Source: Adineta vaga
Taxonomy: Eukaryota; Rotifera
Assembly: GCA_021613535.1 (NCBI GenBank)
Contig: CP075494.1
Span: forward strand, 9,796,001 to 9,860,000
Direction of reading: 5' to 3'
Length of the DNA stretch: 64,000 nt
Numbering within the stretch: position 1 is the stretch's first letter; every line of letters starts with the position of its first letter. A program made the position numbers and the translations under genes. The notes beneath the pieces are model-generated. The model was not told the origin of the DNA, searched no databases, and saw nothing but the letters and a program-made list of their open reading frames with translations. Below are positions 23,423 to 35,816 of the stretch, piece by piece.

Positions 23423-25416
23423 ATGACAGCAACAGCATGTTGTACATCAAATCCAAATTTTTATCAAATCCAAGTCATTACCAATAGATCACAATTTACT
23501 CCAATTTTATCTCGAGCTTCACATTCACCATTATCGTCGTCAATTCTCACAATATCAGATATCCCTAAATCAATTCAATTGAAAAGTGACATAAATAACA
23601 ATAATAAATCTGAGGAAATCATTGAGGAAATCTCTCATATCACAAGTGACGATGAAACAATTTATGAAGAAGAGTTTCTTGCATGTGTTGGTCTACGACG
23701 TAAAACGAAAAGATCTTTTGTAAGTCTTCCAAAATTACGGCCACTAGCTAAACGATTAATAGCTCCACTTTGTTTACTTCCATTGGCTAAAAATGGTGAA
23801 CGTGTTCGACAATCTTTATACGTTCTATTACCATTCTTGAAGTTCTTATCGATTACATATGACACCGAATCGTTTTGTTCGACAGATGAAAAAGCCAAAG
23901 CTGAAAGTCTACTACCACGTTCGTTAACACAAGCACGATCAAGCAAAGCTACGGACAAAAAGAAAAACAAACGAAAAGTTTCGAAAGCAGGTAATTAACA
24001 AAAACTTGGCACATATACTGAAGAAAAGGGCGCTGCGATTGAATGTTTTTCGGCAACAAATTTGCTGATATGAAAAATTCTTCTCTTTGGCGAGACTTAT
24101 GGCTGAAAAATGAATGTTTATTTTGAGTTAACAAAAAATAGCAATCGGCGTCTATGTTTATAAGTAATAGCGATATCATACGATGCCTACATGATGGAAT
24201 TACATACATGGGAGAGATTAAATTTTTAGTGTAACTTTTCGGGGCGATTTTAAACCGAAGCTCAGAAGTTCTATGATGTTATGTGTCAATCTATTGAACA
24301 GTTCTGATTTTCGCTTTGAGAGCCATATTTCCATTATTGCTCTGATTGGTTTTTGCGAAAAAATTTGTTTCGCTTGAAAAACTTCTCTTTTCGCGACTTC
24401 ATCGCATGTGTAGCATTGGTTATGCAAGAGCGAGATCGATTATTCAATGCGCTACATAGAATCTATTCTAATAGGATTGATTATCATAGTATCATTTTGA
24501 ATAAATTGACTTTTCTCGGCTATATACAGGACTGAATCCTCGTTCTAAAGTTGTATTTAACATCTTTACACTTTTTTCTTTATCTACAGCTAATGAAAGC
24601 TATAGTAGATCTATTTTGAAATATTCACTAAAACTTATTTTTCTACACAGAATTCGTCACTATGGCTGCGAATACTTTTCGTAACGATACACGACGAACA
24701 CCAATGGCCAAATATATCCACTCAACTATTCAATGTTCTGTTATTCTTGATCGTTTGGAACAATCCACTATTGATCAGATAATGCAAAATTCCACCGACG
24801 ATACTACATCTTCAGTTTGTATTTATATTGATTGATTTCAAAAATTTTCTAGAATTCTTCTTATTCATCATAGTCACAAGTAAATCAATCATCACGAAGT
24901 TCTTCTCAATCATCTTCTTCGAATGCGCGTCGTTCATTAAATCAAACAACAACAAAAACAACAACAACACGAACAACTATAACAACAATGACAACTGAAA
25001 AAACAACTGTTAAACATAAATCAACTACAACATCATACAATGATTGTAAACGTTTTAAACATACGCTTGATGATGATAATCTTGTTCTTCCTGATCTTGA
25101 TAAACCGTCGTCGTTAACATATGAACGTATCTATTTAAAATGTTTTGTTTGTTCAAAACGTGAATATATTGATGCTCGAGCAACAAATAGTGACATATTA
25201 CATTCACATTGGCTTGAACATGGTAATGATTTATCATTGAATATTTATGATTCGGAAATCGATGAAATTTTAACTCGTGTAGTAGAATTTTTTCATTTTC
25301 CTAAACGGCATATGTTAGAAGGGAAAATTCAAACTGTATTTATATTAAATTCAAAAGAAATACGTAAAACATCATTAACTCCAGTTGACGATGATACATG
25401 TATTGTTATTGACTAA
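23423..25416 (+). CDS. Unrecognised protein with a disordered Ser/Thr-rich middle
   Basis: A three-exon model, 23423-23990, 24651-24814 and 24874-25416, keeps phase throughout and gives 424 aa. I do not recognise the family. The N-terminal exon has an acidic patch (NNKSEEIIEEISHITSDDE) and a basic Lys-rich end. The last exon starts with a Ser/Thr-rich disordered run (TTTKTTTTRTTITTM) and then a compact domain. That domain has LKCFVCSKREYIDA and a later HSHWLEHG, a possible C-X2-C plus His pair zinc site. The first intron is 660 bp, ten times the local norm, so two separate genes remain possible; an in-frame ATG at 24662 (MAANTFRNDTRR) would then start the second. The start at 23423 is favoured by the TTATTTAG acceptor just upstream. 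Confidence 0.55.
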
Positions 25417-26874
25417 ATAGAATATACATATATATCCATGTATATATTGATGTAATTTCGTTTTTCTTTTCTATTTCTCAGGGATCGAATTCGATTAGAT
25501 TTTGTATTTAATCTATCTTTTCTTTATCTATCTAACATGTACAATCATTTATGTTTTCTTTCGTTCTTTGTGTCTATGTGTACTGTTTTGTCTATTGCGA
25601 ACAAATAACAGATCTTCATTTCATATTTTCTTCCGTTTGATTTCACTTTCTTTTGTGCCTATGAAAATTGAAGAAAGAATATTAAAAAAAAAGTACGAAT
25701 TTACGTTTATGTAAATAAATATTTAACATGAAGAGATAACAAGAACAGATTTTCTATGGTTTTTCTATTACGTCAATTATCGAAAATGTAAAGATGTTCA
25801 CAAGAAAATATAAGGTATTTATTAACAGTTTTTCTTGATTATAGTTTTACAATATTTTCTTATTTTTATAGTGGTTCAAATTAAACGCTGTTTCAGTTGC
25901 CTCACAAATTTAATATTCATTGCTTTGCCATATGTATATCAATGTACGTTGAAGTTTAATCAAATTCTCCTAAGACTTGTTTTTTAATAACCTTTACTTC
26001 TCTTTCGATAAATCGTTTTTTTCGCAATATACTTGCTACTCTCTTTTCTTTGCATTCTCATTTGTGGCTTTCAAAGCATGTTATTTATTCAAATAAACAT
26101 TACAGATTTACCAATAAATTGTATGAATATTCTATCAAATAGCGAAAGACTATACATTATTATACAAAACCATTCATTCATAGCGAAGAGCTTGTTCAAT
26201 CTAATTATATAAGAAAATATATCGTCGTCCGATTCGTTCATGTATAAAGAAATGTTGATGATTTTTGACAAGCTTTTCTAATTGTCTCGAACGTTAGTTC
26301 ACAAACTATTGATAGTATAGAGAGACAGCTACCTTGACTCTCTCATACAATTAATCATGACATACCTCAATGAAAGGTTTACAGAGACAATGATTCATTA
26401 TCATTCATATAATTTTAAAAAATTTAATTTTCTCACATTGATAGTAAATTTCTTTTTCTTTATTGTAAATTCATTTTATTGCAATTTTATAAAATGCATT
26501 GAATTATATGTTCACTTTTTTCTTTGTTCACATCAAAAATAATTTCAAGCTTTAATTTTCTCATTTGATATGGTTTTAGTTAGACTGAAACAAGGTGAAT
26601 GGTTTTGATTACCTCGATTTTTTAAATAAATTTTGTTTTAAAAATTCATATATTCGATTAATCATCGTCTAATTGATTATTTCAGCGTAAAATCCTAAGC
26701 GCTACATAGAAGGTGAGATAAACATTATCAAGCCTTGATAAAGTGCAAACAATAGAAACGTACTGTTCTTTCTTTTGTATTGACTATATGTGTGTGTGTA
26801 TATATATATGCCTGATACCCTCTATTGAAATTATGAAATATTCACACTGCTATAAATTTGAAAAATGTTCAATA
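25417..26874. other. Convergent 3' intergenic region, 1.46 kb
   Basis: Two 3' ends meet here. The sequence is very AT-rich, with several short open frames that lack codon structure or homology. No transposon ends or RNA genes recognised. Confidence 0.45.
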
Positions 26875-28249
26875 TTAACAGGATGCTGGAATGAACCGTT
26901 TTGTTGCTTTATCGTATATTTCTGTAATATATTTTCGTTGTGGTTGATCATTAGTTGAACGTTGATGTGTTGGATAAGGATTTATTATATCCCATCGTTC
27001 ATCTAATGTTGTATACGGAAATTGATCAACATACGTAACTTGCATACGACCAAGTTGATTGGTATGTGGTCGTGGTGCTTCCGAAGAAGAACGTTTAACA
27101 AGATTTGATATGATAAGACTTTGTCGTTTTTTCGCTAAGTCAATATCATATGATTCATTGGGTTCAATAATGACATTGGCGAATTGCAATTTGTCTTTGG
27201 GTGGATGAGTAATCTTTTGAACTTCTTTAACAGCAGGTATGACTTTAACCGGGCTTTGTGGAAGATGAATTGTTTCAATCTAAATCATGGATAAATAAGA
27301 GTAAAGAAAGTTTTGAATCAATCATTCTATACTTTGTCAAGTGACGATTCTTTGGTTGAAACTTGAATTGGAATGACATGAATTGAATCAGCACTAGCTG
27401 ATGATTGAAGACTTGATGTTTTACCTAAACTTGATGAATCAATTGAGGAAATAGTTGGTGGAGTTGATAGTTCAACTGTTGGACATTGAGGTGGTGCTAA
27501 AATAATAGGAGCTGTTGATGGTGGAGCTGCAGATACTTTTCGTTGAATAGGAATTTCTGAAGTGGGTGTATTATTCTTAGCTGCATTCATCATTGCTGCT
27601 CCTTCACGTTGACGGCGACGGTCAACAAGAAAGCGATCATAAAGAATCAATTGTTTCAAAAAACCATCATTAGGTAAAACACATGGACGAGCTTTAACGA
27701 CATGAACAAGACACTGTTCCAAGGAAACGTTATATGTTCGCATCAAATAACCAATAACAATAGCTGGTGATCGACTAATGGAAAAATGAAAAATATTCAT
27801 TGATTCTCAGATGTTTCCCTCTTCTTTTCTCCTTCTTGTTCTTCTTACCTTTGCCCGTGACTACAATGAACAAGTACACGAGATTTGACTCGTCTTGCTT
27901 CATCAATGAATGCAAATGCTTGATCAAATGCTCGTAGAATATTTTCTCGATCATCATCACGAAGATCAATCGTTAATGTACGTATATCACTTGAATAATA
28001 TGGACATACTTCAACATCACGTATAGCAACATTTAAAATATAACGAATGCCTAATTTTGTTAAATGATTTGTATCATGAGCAGATATACAGTTGCCAAGA
28101 AATAAATAGGGTTCAAGAATCATCGATGGTTCTGTAACATTGAAATGTGTTTTAAATAAACGATGTAAACGACCAAGCCGAGCTTCGGCAGCTAACATCT
28201 GCGCAAGATTTGTTGCGTCTGTTGGATGCAACTGCTTCATATGAGACAT
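26875..28249 (-). CDS. Atypical dual-specificity protein phosphatase with long C-terminal tail
   Basis: Exons 27849-28249, 27334-27774 (donor at 27331-27332) and 26875-27279 give about 415 aa. The catalytic domain occupies roughly residues 40-185: ILEPYLFLGNCISA, LGIRYILNVA, IDLRDDDRENIL (general acid Asp) and the loop VLVHCSHGQSRSPAIVIGYL. The intron splits this active-site loop, and correct splicing restores C-X5-R (C-S-H-G-Q-S-R). The substrate is a phosphoprotein, unspecified. The C-terminal half is Ser/Pro-rich and disordered (KVSAAPPSTAPIILAPPQCP), then a conserved-looking end rich in aromatic and basic residues. It has no CDC25-like or rhodanese MAPK-docking domain, so it is atypical rather than an MKP. 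Confidence 0.88.
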
Positions 28250-29117
28250 TTTTCAGTATGAAAGAAACGAGTGACGATCGATCGAATGATGACGACAAGA
28301 AGCGAGACGAACAAATGACGATGCAAATGTTCTGTGTATGTATATATATATATGTACGTATGATTCGAGTCCCGCTTTTTATTTATGTTCTTTCTTTCGT
28401 CTTTTTTCCTTCTTCTTCTTCTTTACTCTCGCTTACTCGCTTTCTTTACTGCGGTTTTTATATTATTTCAAATAAGAATAGTATGCGGGCATCCATGCAC
28501 GCCTACATGCAGCAATACATCTAGATAATATGTATAATGAACGAAGAGATGATGACACATATAGTGATTGTGTGAATATGATAGAGAGAAAAAAGACGAA
28601 GAAGTAAGTTTTGATAAGATGAATATACTTTAAACACCAATCAAGGTATAACGATAATAAAAATAAACCGAGATTGATATATATTTAAATTGCCTAAAAC
28701 TTCATATAAAATATGCTAAAAAAATCCAAATAAAGTATTTTTACCTTGACTTTAATTGCCTCTAAATATGTTTTGTTTTTTTTATTTAGCATTGAAGAAG
28801 TAATAATTGATGTCTGTTTTGACTTCGGTCATTAACCATATCGAAAAATAGATATCAAAGCAGGCGAATTTCTAATAAATTAACTTCTAAAAACAAATGA
28901 GATTGTTTTACGCTTGTACGCAATATTTACCGAAATTTAATGACAAAAAACAATCAATAAAAGAAAAAAAAACTTTTCCGTAGACAATATTTCGTTTTAA
29001 CGATCAATTATCGTTTCCTGTATATGTGTGTAACATTCTTCAACTAAATTTGGTTGTATCGTCGTCAATCTAATCAGAATATCATTGAAAACCGTAACGA
29101 ATTGATACTATTATTGA
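28250..29117. other. Intergenic, DUSP promoter and SND1 3' side
   Basis: Contains (TA)n-like tracts near 28340 and pyrimidine-rich tracts near 28410. No gene is supported. Confidence 0.4.
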
Positions 29118-32100
29118 TTAAAAGTATTGTAACTGATCAGATTTATGTCCTTGATCGACTACAAGCAAACTTTGTTCAGCAAGTGTTCTGATAAGATTTT
29201 CTTTGGTATTCGCATGATAAACTGATATGTAATCGGTATTATCTTCATGATATTCAACTTTTATTAAACATTCGTTGTTTTTTGTAGCATCGAATAATGC
29301 ATTTCGAATTTTTTCTCTTTGATCTACACCGAATGGTAGTCGAACGTAAGCCAATTCGTATTTATGAGCTTTCACAGGCAATTGTGCATAATCTAGATAG
29401 ATTAGAGAGAGAATTCAATTGGCAATAAAAATCTCAAAGAAAACTATATGAGTTGTGTGAATTGCAGTCGTGAAGTACTCTTGCGGTTTTTAATTGAATG
29501 TACTATTCATTGAAGCTTTTGATATTCTTAGAGTTGTGTGATAGACAAAATCAATGAATTTTAATATTTTGACATCCATTTCTCCTCACCTTTAGATGGT
29601 CAACGTGGATATCACTATAGAAAAGTGAACACATAATGTACAGATAAACTTTATAATCTTTCGGACATTCGACCTTATGTTCATTCAATAGGTGAAACGA
29701 GATACTTTGTGATATATGTTGAAATTACTCATGTGATCATGAAATTCGAAATTTTCATATTTGAATTTTTTTTCTTGATTTTATCTGTAAAGTGTTGGTT
29801 TATGAGGAGAAAAAATCGTACGTACCAGATGGTAATAACATCAGTCGATTCAAATCTGTAATTATTTCTCGATTACCATAATCAACGAAGTAAACGGATA
29901 TATGATTATTTTCTTCAATTTTTTCTACACATGCACGATACCATTGATTATCGATTGAAAAACGTGCAGCTAATAATTCATTTTCTTCAGGAATATATTC
30001 CTCATTAGATTCTGTCGAGATGAATAGTTCTTGTAAATCAGATTGTAGTTGCTCAAGAGCTTGTATTTGTTCTGAATATTGAAAATAAAGTCTTAAATCA
30101 GATGTAATGTGAGAAATAGCACCACGACGAAAATGTGAATCGTTAAAATCAATTGTATTATTCATTTCGCTTATACTTTCGTCTGACAAATGGAAAAAAT
30201 GAATTGATTTTTATCTCAATTAGAATTCAATATACCTGCAGTTGTATATTCACTTTGATTGTCATTATCATCGTCACTATTCTCTGCTAATGATTCTTCA
30301 TAATCAATCCAAATACCAAGACGTTCTTTTCGACTTTTTTCTTCTGCTTCTAATAATTCTTTATGATCTGCTCTGCCGTATACCGAAGAATGTACTTTAG
30401 CAAGACCGACTTGAACAAGCATTAATGTCACAGATCGTTTTTCTTCAGTTAATAAACGACCGATAAAATTACCTCCACGATCAATACCTTGGATGTCTAC
30501 ATAAACATTCCTAAATGAATAAAATAAATTCATTATGTTTTAAAGCTATCTTTACAAAGCATCAAATAGAACGACTCAATCATATGTCAGAGTCTTCGAT
30601 CGGACATGCCTATAGAATTAAAGCGTCTGGACCCTCAAGATTTTACCGTTGTAAAAAGTTTTCTTCGGAAAAAGCTAATGCTTCAGCACCAAATGGTTCA
30701 TTATCTTTTTTCTGTGAATTATGATCAACAGTTGAACATCGTTCGAAACGTGGGCAATTGATAGATGACAATAATAACGATATAACGAAATCATTTTTTA
30801 ATAGATGTATTCGAAAACGTGAACCACTAACAATAAACTCTACAACACCTTCCATCCAATTATTACGTTGAAGATTATTCAATAAGCTTTTCGCTCGTGA
30901 TTTGTTTTCATCACCTACAAGATCTATAACTGAACGAAGACTACTACCAGATGAAAATAATCCAAGTGCTTTTTGTTCTGCTCGATGTTCAGCAATGAGA
31001 AGAGCATCTTATCAAAAGCAAATTCTTATTTCAAACAATTAACTCATAAAATTCTTACCATAGTGTGATGATCGTCGTTTGTCATCTTGCTGATGTCTGA
31101 TTGCTTTTGCTAAACCTTTTGAGATCAATGTTTCAGCAATATTAACATTGTCGATATAAACAGTACAACAGGTTCTTTCGGAATAACCATTACTTGCTGG
31201 TTGAATATAATCATTAATAATCTGAACAGTTTGACCAATCAATTGCTTTCGAAGTATTTCTCGTGCTTCGAATAGATATGGGATTTCATAGAGTGGTCGT
31301 TTCAATTTTTGTTGTCGCTTTGAATTCGAAAGATTTTGACTAAGTTTTAGTTGAAAATCAACAGCACGTGGAGCACGAACAGATGAAAGATAGATTTTTT
31401 TAACTTGATTATCACTTAAATCTCGAACGATCAAAGCATCACCATTTACAACTTCCAATACATGACCCTGAAACAAAGAAACCTACAAAAATTATAAGAT
31501 TCAAATTATTTTACCTGATATACTTCTGCAGACAGACCATTCGATATTGTTTCATTAGTATGACTTCTTTGTACACTATAATTGTGCCAAATTTTTAGAT
31601 GATTATCTTTTGCAAAATTTTCGGCTGTTCGATATTGTTCTCTTGAATCCGATTTCAAAAAAGTTAAACTCCAATCAGCACATCGAGCTAAACCTTCTTT
31701 CAATAGATAGAGTGCAATATCTCCATTCGGATGTAAAAGTGTTCCAACTAAAGTTTGCTTATTAACACCACTAATAATAACTTTCACTTGACGTTGTAAT
31801 AAACGTTCTTCAACATATTGTTTGGCTTCTTCAGCATACGGTTCATGTGTAGAATTGTCTTCGTGTTTGAACATCGGACATCGAATACCAGCTAATTGAA
31901 TTGTTACAAAATAACAGGATGGTAATAATAAACAACGAACTGTATTTCCATCGCGTATGAACTCAACGATAGCATCCAAAGGTGGTAAAGATTGATAATG
32001 ATTCACAAATAGTTGAGGATTATCTATAGTCCATTGCACATTTCTGATGTGATTAGCGACAGAAGTTTTTGAATACCGTCCACGTTTATTTGCTTTTGCT

Positions 32101-32540
32101 TGTTTATCAAGTAGAACTAAACGTTGATATGAAGTATTAATCACAAATGAATCAATTTGCTTTTGTAAATATACAAGTCCTTCAGATACTAATGATTCAA
32201 TTATGTTTTCACCGGTTTCACTGTCTTTACCTAAATAAATTGTACATATTGTTCGATTACGTTCTGAAATTCTAGTATCAACTGTATAACAAATATTTTG
32301 TCCAATTAATTTTTGTCGTAAATATTCACGAGCTTCAAATGCATACGGTTTATCAACAGTGAATTGAGTTTTTCCAGTTGAATCACGTGAAAAATGAGCT
32401 AATTTTGGTGCTTTAATATAATTTAAAGAAATGCGTTGTTCATTCTCATTTGATAATGCATATGTAATCGGTTTTATTACAAGTGTATCACCAGAAATCG
32501 TTGACTTGACAACCGCATGCCGTAGTGTTATCAATGACAT
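29118..32540 (-). CDS. SND1: SND1 / Tudor-SN staphylococcal nuclease domain protein
   Basis: The start MSLITLRHAVVKSTISGD at 32540 is chosen because a TATATTTTAG acceptor ends at 32552, 11 nt upstream. Four SN-like domains follow, with KPYAFEAREYLRQKLIGQNI, CPMFKHEDNS, GTLLHPNGDIALYLLKEGLA, ERTCCTVYIDNVNIAETLIS and RHQQDDKRRSSHYG. The Tudor domain has QWYRACVEKIEENNHISVYF and DYGNREIITDLNRL. It is inserted in a fifth SN half that ends at 29118. SND1 is a multifunctional RNA-binding nuclease and coactivator. The model lacks the last 35-40 residues of the human C-terminus. The last intron (about 29395-29825) is 430 bp, far above the local average. It lies 96 bp after the stop of CHIC on the same strand. 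Confidence 0.94.
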
Positions 32541-32636
32541 ACAAGTAGGATCTAAAATATAGAATTTATGTTTTCCATTGAAAGACAGTGTTTTTTGTGC
32601 AAAGATGAAAAGAAAATACAAAAAAAAAGGAATTCT

Positions 32637-33286
32637 TTAATCAGGATGCGATAGTGATAAAACTGGACAAAATTCAATTGTAAGAACATATTCTTGTACA
32701 GTATTATTGTTCGAATATTTTTGTTGTGTTAATTTCCAATGTAAACCGAGTCGATGATAGAGACGAGCATTTTCAGATTGAAGAACTCGATTGACGGCAT
32801 TTTTCGAACGTCTATTTAACCATACGACAGGACATAATGAAAGACCGATTGTGCAACAACAACATATACAACCAAAAATTAACCTTGAATAAAAATGAAC
32901 AAAATACATGTCAAAAGATAAAGTTAATCTCATATTCGATTTCTTCTTTTCCTCCTCTTGCTGCTGCTGCTGCTCAAATAACATTTCAAACACATGATAA
33001 GATAAACTTACCATTTGAAATGATTTGGAATATTTTTTCTTAGAATTGTATTTACACGTTTGATTGTTTCATGATATTCTTCTCGAGAAACTTTATGTGC
33101 TAAACCTTGAGGAAATTCTTCATCAAATTGATTATTTAATGCAAAGACAGTTATATGGCCAGTACCACGAATAATAATTGGTTCGATTAATCGTTGTATA
33201 TACGTAGGAATCAAATCATTGTTATCATCATTCGTCGTAGAGAAATCAAGTGAATGTTGTTCAGATAGAACATCCACTTCATCCAT
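32637..33286 (-). CDS. CHIC: CHIC family cysteine-rich hydrophobic domain protein
   Basis: Exons 33012-33286 and 32637-32883 give 173 aa. The family matches human CHIC1/CHIC2: IIIRGTGHITVFALNNQFD, GLAHKVSREEYHETIKRVN, then the hydrophobic Cys-rich stretch LIFGCICCCCTIGLSLCPVV, LNRRSKNAVNRVLQSEN, RLYHRLGLHWKLTQQKYSNN and a C-terminal EFCP...PD end. The clustered cysteines are palmitoylated in CHIC2, which then sits at plasma membrane and vesicles. A pyrimidine-AG acceptor (33318-33319) lies 31 nt before the ATG. The stop is only about 84 nt from the SND1 acceptor, so the two may be co-transcribed. Confidence 0.92.
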
Positions 33287-33615
33287 TTTAATATGTTCTT
33301 TACTGTTGACTCATTATCTAAAAATAATCTTTTTTTTTTCGTTTCTACGTTTTTTTTTGCCAATCAATAGTACAAAAGTTCTTCGATAGAAAGAAAGGAG
33401 AAGAAAAAACAGAATGAAGAAAAAACGAAATATTCTAAAAGATTCGTATGCTTCATTACTATATCGAAGAGACGGGCTGTGTAAATGAAATACCAAGTCG
33501 ACCTTTGGTCGGAACTGTATAAATATTAGATTTCTGATTCATAGTCAAATGTTTTTTTATTAAACAATTAGATATTCGTAAGTTCATTAGATTTATTTTT
33601 TTAATAGAAACAAAA
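33287..33615. other. Divergent promoter CHIC/TMEM26
   Basis: About 330 bp containing both starts. Pyrimidine-AG sites at 33318-33319 (minus) and 33606-33607 (plus, TTTTTTTAATAG) lie close to the two ATGs. Nothing else seen. Confidence 0.4.
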
Positions 33616-34689
33616 ATGAAAACAAAAGCAGTCGTTCGACATCGTTTAATTCGTCTAATTATTGCTCATATTCTATGTGCAATTCATATGGGACTGTCAA
33701 TCTATGTTCTTTATGCTATCAAGGTTAAAACACAATTATATTTTATTCCGTTATTTGGAACGATTTTATTCGGTGTTGAAGCCATTTTCTCTCTCGTGTT
33801 TTATCGATGTAAAGAATATTTTCGTGGTTTTTCAATTCTCGTATTAGTTTATTCAATCACAATTATTGCTTCCATTTGGGTACTTGAATTACATCGAATC
33901 AATGAACTTAAACAAGATGCATGGAAAACAGTAACCATCTCATTTCATCCATTTCCAACACGATTCGGTGATGTTCCGGGACCATGGGTAAAACCAAAAG
34001 ATTTCTTACAAAATTTTAAATACATATGGTCACAAATTGAAATTCAAGTCTATCTTTTTCTTCTACTTATCTTACGTGCCTTACTACCTAAACAAGATTC
34101 TGTATCTTACTTTGGTAAAACCGATCTTCTATTTAAATATTTTGCAACCGGTATGGATCTATTAGATTTTATTGATCTATTAACTTATCCTCAACTCTAT
34201 ATGAATTCAAAACTTGTTTATGCAACTCTATCTGTATGGTCAATTAGTTGTTTACAATTCGTTATTTATGTACCCGAAGTCAAAGATAATAAATTAAAAG
34301 AATTACATTCATTTTTAACTAATTCATTTCTAATTACATTTCTTATGGATGTACCATTCCTTGTCGTACGGATATATGCAATATTCGGATGTGGAAAACA
34401 TGATTATACGAGTTACTTTTTCGTCTTTAAAAATATCGTTGTTATATTATTACAAATTGCACGTATACAAGCAATTTTTGTCGAACGCAATTCTCATCGG
34501 AAAGATCAATTAGAAAAACTTACGTATATACCGCAAGCACCATTTAATACACGAGTAAAATCTCGACAATTATCTCAACCAGTAACAAATAATGGAACAG
34601 GAGCTCGAATTATGTTTTCGAATTATTGGCAAAATGATCGAACTAGACAACCAGGTGATGGTAGATTTACAAATGCTAGTAATGTTTAA
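33616..34689 (+). CDS. TMEM26: TMEM26-like multi-pass membrane protein, intronless
   Basis: A single 357-aa exon. It has about eight hydrophobic segments, beginning LIIAHILCAIHMGLSIYVLY and LFGTILFGVEAIFSLVFY. The family marker is the stretch LRALLPKQDSVSYFGKTDLL followed by YFATGMDLLDFIDLL, which matches the TMEM26 core (LLPKG, then DILEF). The C-terminal tail after residue 300 is polar and cytosolic or disordered. TMEM26 has no established biochemical activity; in mammals it is used as a fat-cell surface marker. The ATG follows a clear TTTTTTTAATAG acceptor by 8 nt, hence the start choice. Lack of introns is unusual among neighbours. Confidence 0.85.
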   Translation: MKTKAVVRHRLIRLIIAHILCAIHMGLSIYVLYAIKVKTQLYFIPLFGTILFGVEAIFSLVFYRCKEYFRGFSILVLVYSITIIASIWVLELHRINELKQDAWKTVTISFHPFPTRFGDVPGPWVKPKDFLQNFKYIWSQIEIQVYLFLLLILRALLPKQDSVSYFGKTDLLFKYFATGMDLLDFIDLLTYPQLYMNSKLVYATLSVWSISCLQFVIYVPEVKDNKLKELHSFLTNSFLITFLMDVPFLVVRIYAIFGCGKHDYTSYFFVFKNIVVILLQIARIQAIFVERNSHRKDQLEKLTYIPQAPFNTRVKSRQLSQPVTNNGTGARIMFSNYWQNDRTRQPGDGRFTNASNV

Positions 34690-35816
34690 ATATATCTAAA
34701 ACAAGGAAGAAAGACTAAATTTTCTTTGTTGTCGACTGAAAAGATCTCACCTGTTCTAGATTAGGCTTTCCGCTGAATGATATGATGTTTCTCGATCGCT
34801 TCTCACGCTCAAGATTTGATTTCTCAAGTATGTTTTTTTGCTGTGAATGTGCTTTTCTTTCGACCTTTTAAATCGATTAAAAACTCCTTGCAAACGCAGT
34901 ACAGTATTCTAATAACATACCACTTTTGGTTTTACTCACATATTGCAGATCCTTCTTGATCTGTATGTAACATTGTGTTTTAATTGAAACTGTCGAAAAG
35001 ATAACTTTTATTAGATAAAAATGAAATTGTCTCATATTATATACATGTCATCATGATGAAATATTGCTTTTTGTTTATGTCAGAATATTGCCAGTATGTT
35101 GGGTATTTCTTGGATAATTAGTAATTTTAAAAAATTATTCTCAGTTGTGAAATTATTAATACAAAAATAAACGAGAGAACGCAATGAATGACTATGAAAA
35201 AAAACACATCTTTTCATCCCGATAGTGACACAAAACGAGAACGAACGATCAAAACTCCAATGAGAACCAATTAAAAACATGATAAATTTAAGATATATAC
35301 AGCGAGTAGCGACATGTCATTGATTTTATTCGAAAGAATAGCAATAAAAAGGTTCTATAACCATCTACATATCATTACTGAATTGAGCATTTCTTTTGGC
35401 AATCTTCTACATACATGAGTAGTAGATGGCGCTTCGTATTAGTTACAGATACTTTTTTTGTTCATTTTAATATTTGATTGATTGACAGATGAAATTCTTA
35501 GAAACAAACCATTGTTTCAAATTTAATGATAGATTGAATTTCATATGGAGATTTACTATTTATCGTTTAAGTCTCATCTTTTGATGAAAACATTTAGAAA
35601 TAAAGTAAAAGAATAAGTGAGATTTTGAATAGTTGTATCTGTATCTAAATTCTTTCCTTTTTGCTTTACTTTTTTTTCGATCTTTCATGGCTCTTCTGTA
35701 CAAATGACAGGATTTAACAATAAATCAATGCAAAAATGAAGTGAACAACTAAAATGGCACATACAACACAAACAAAAGTAATAAACAGAAAAAAAACGTA
35801 TGATATATGATCATCC
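34690..35816. other. Convergent 3' intergenic region, 1.1 kb
   Basis: 3' ends of TMEM26 and CNOT7/8. AT-rich, no genes, repeats or RNA genes recognised. Confidence 0.45.
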
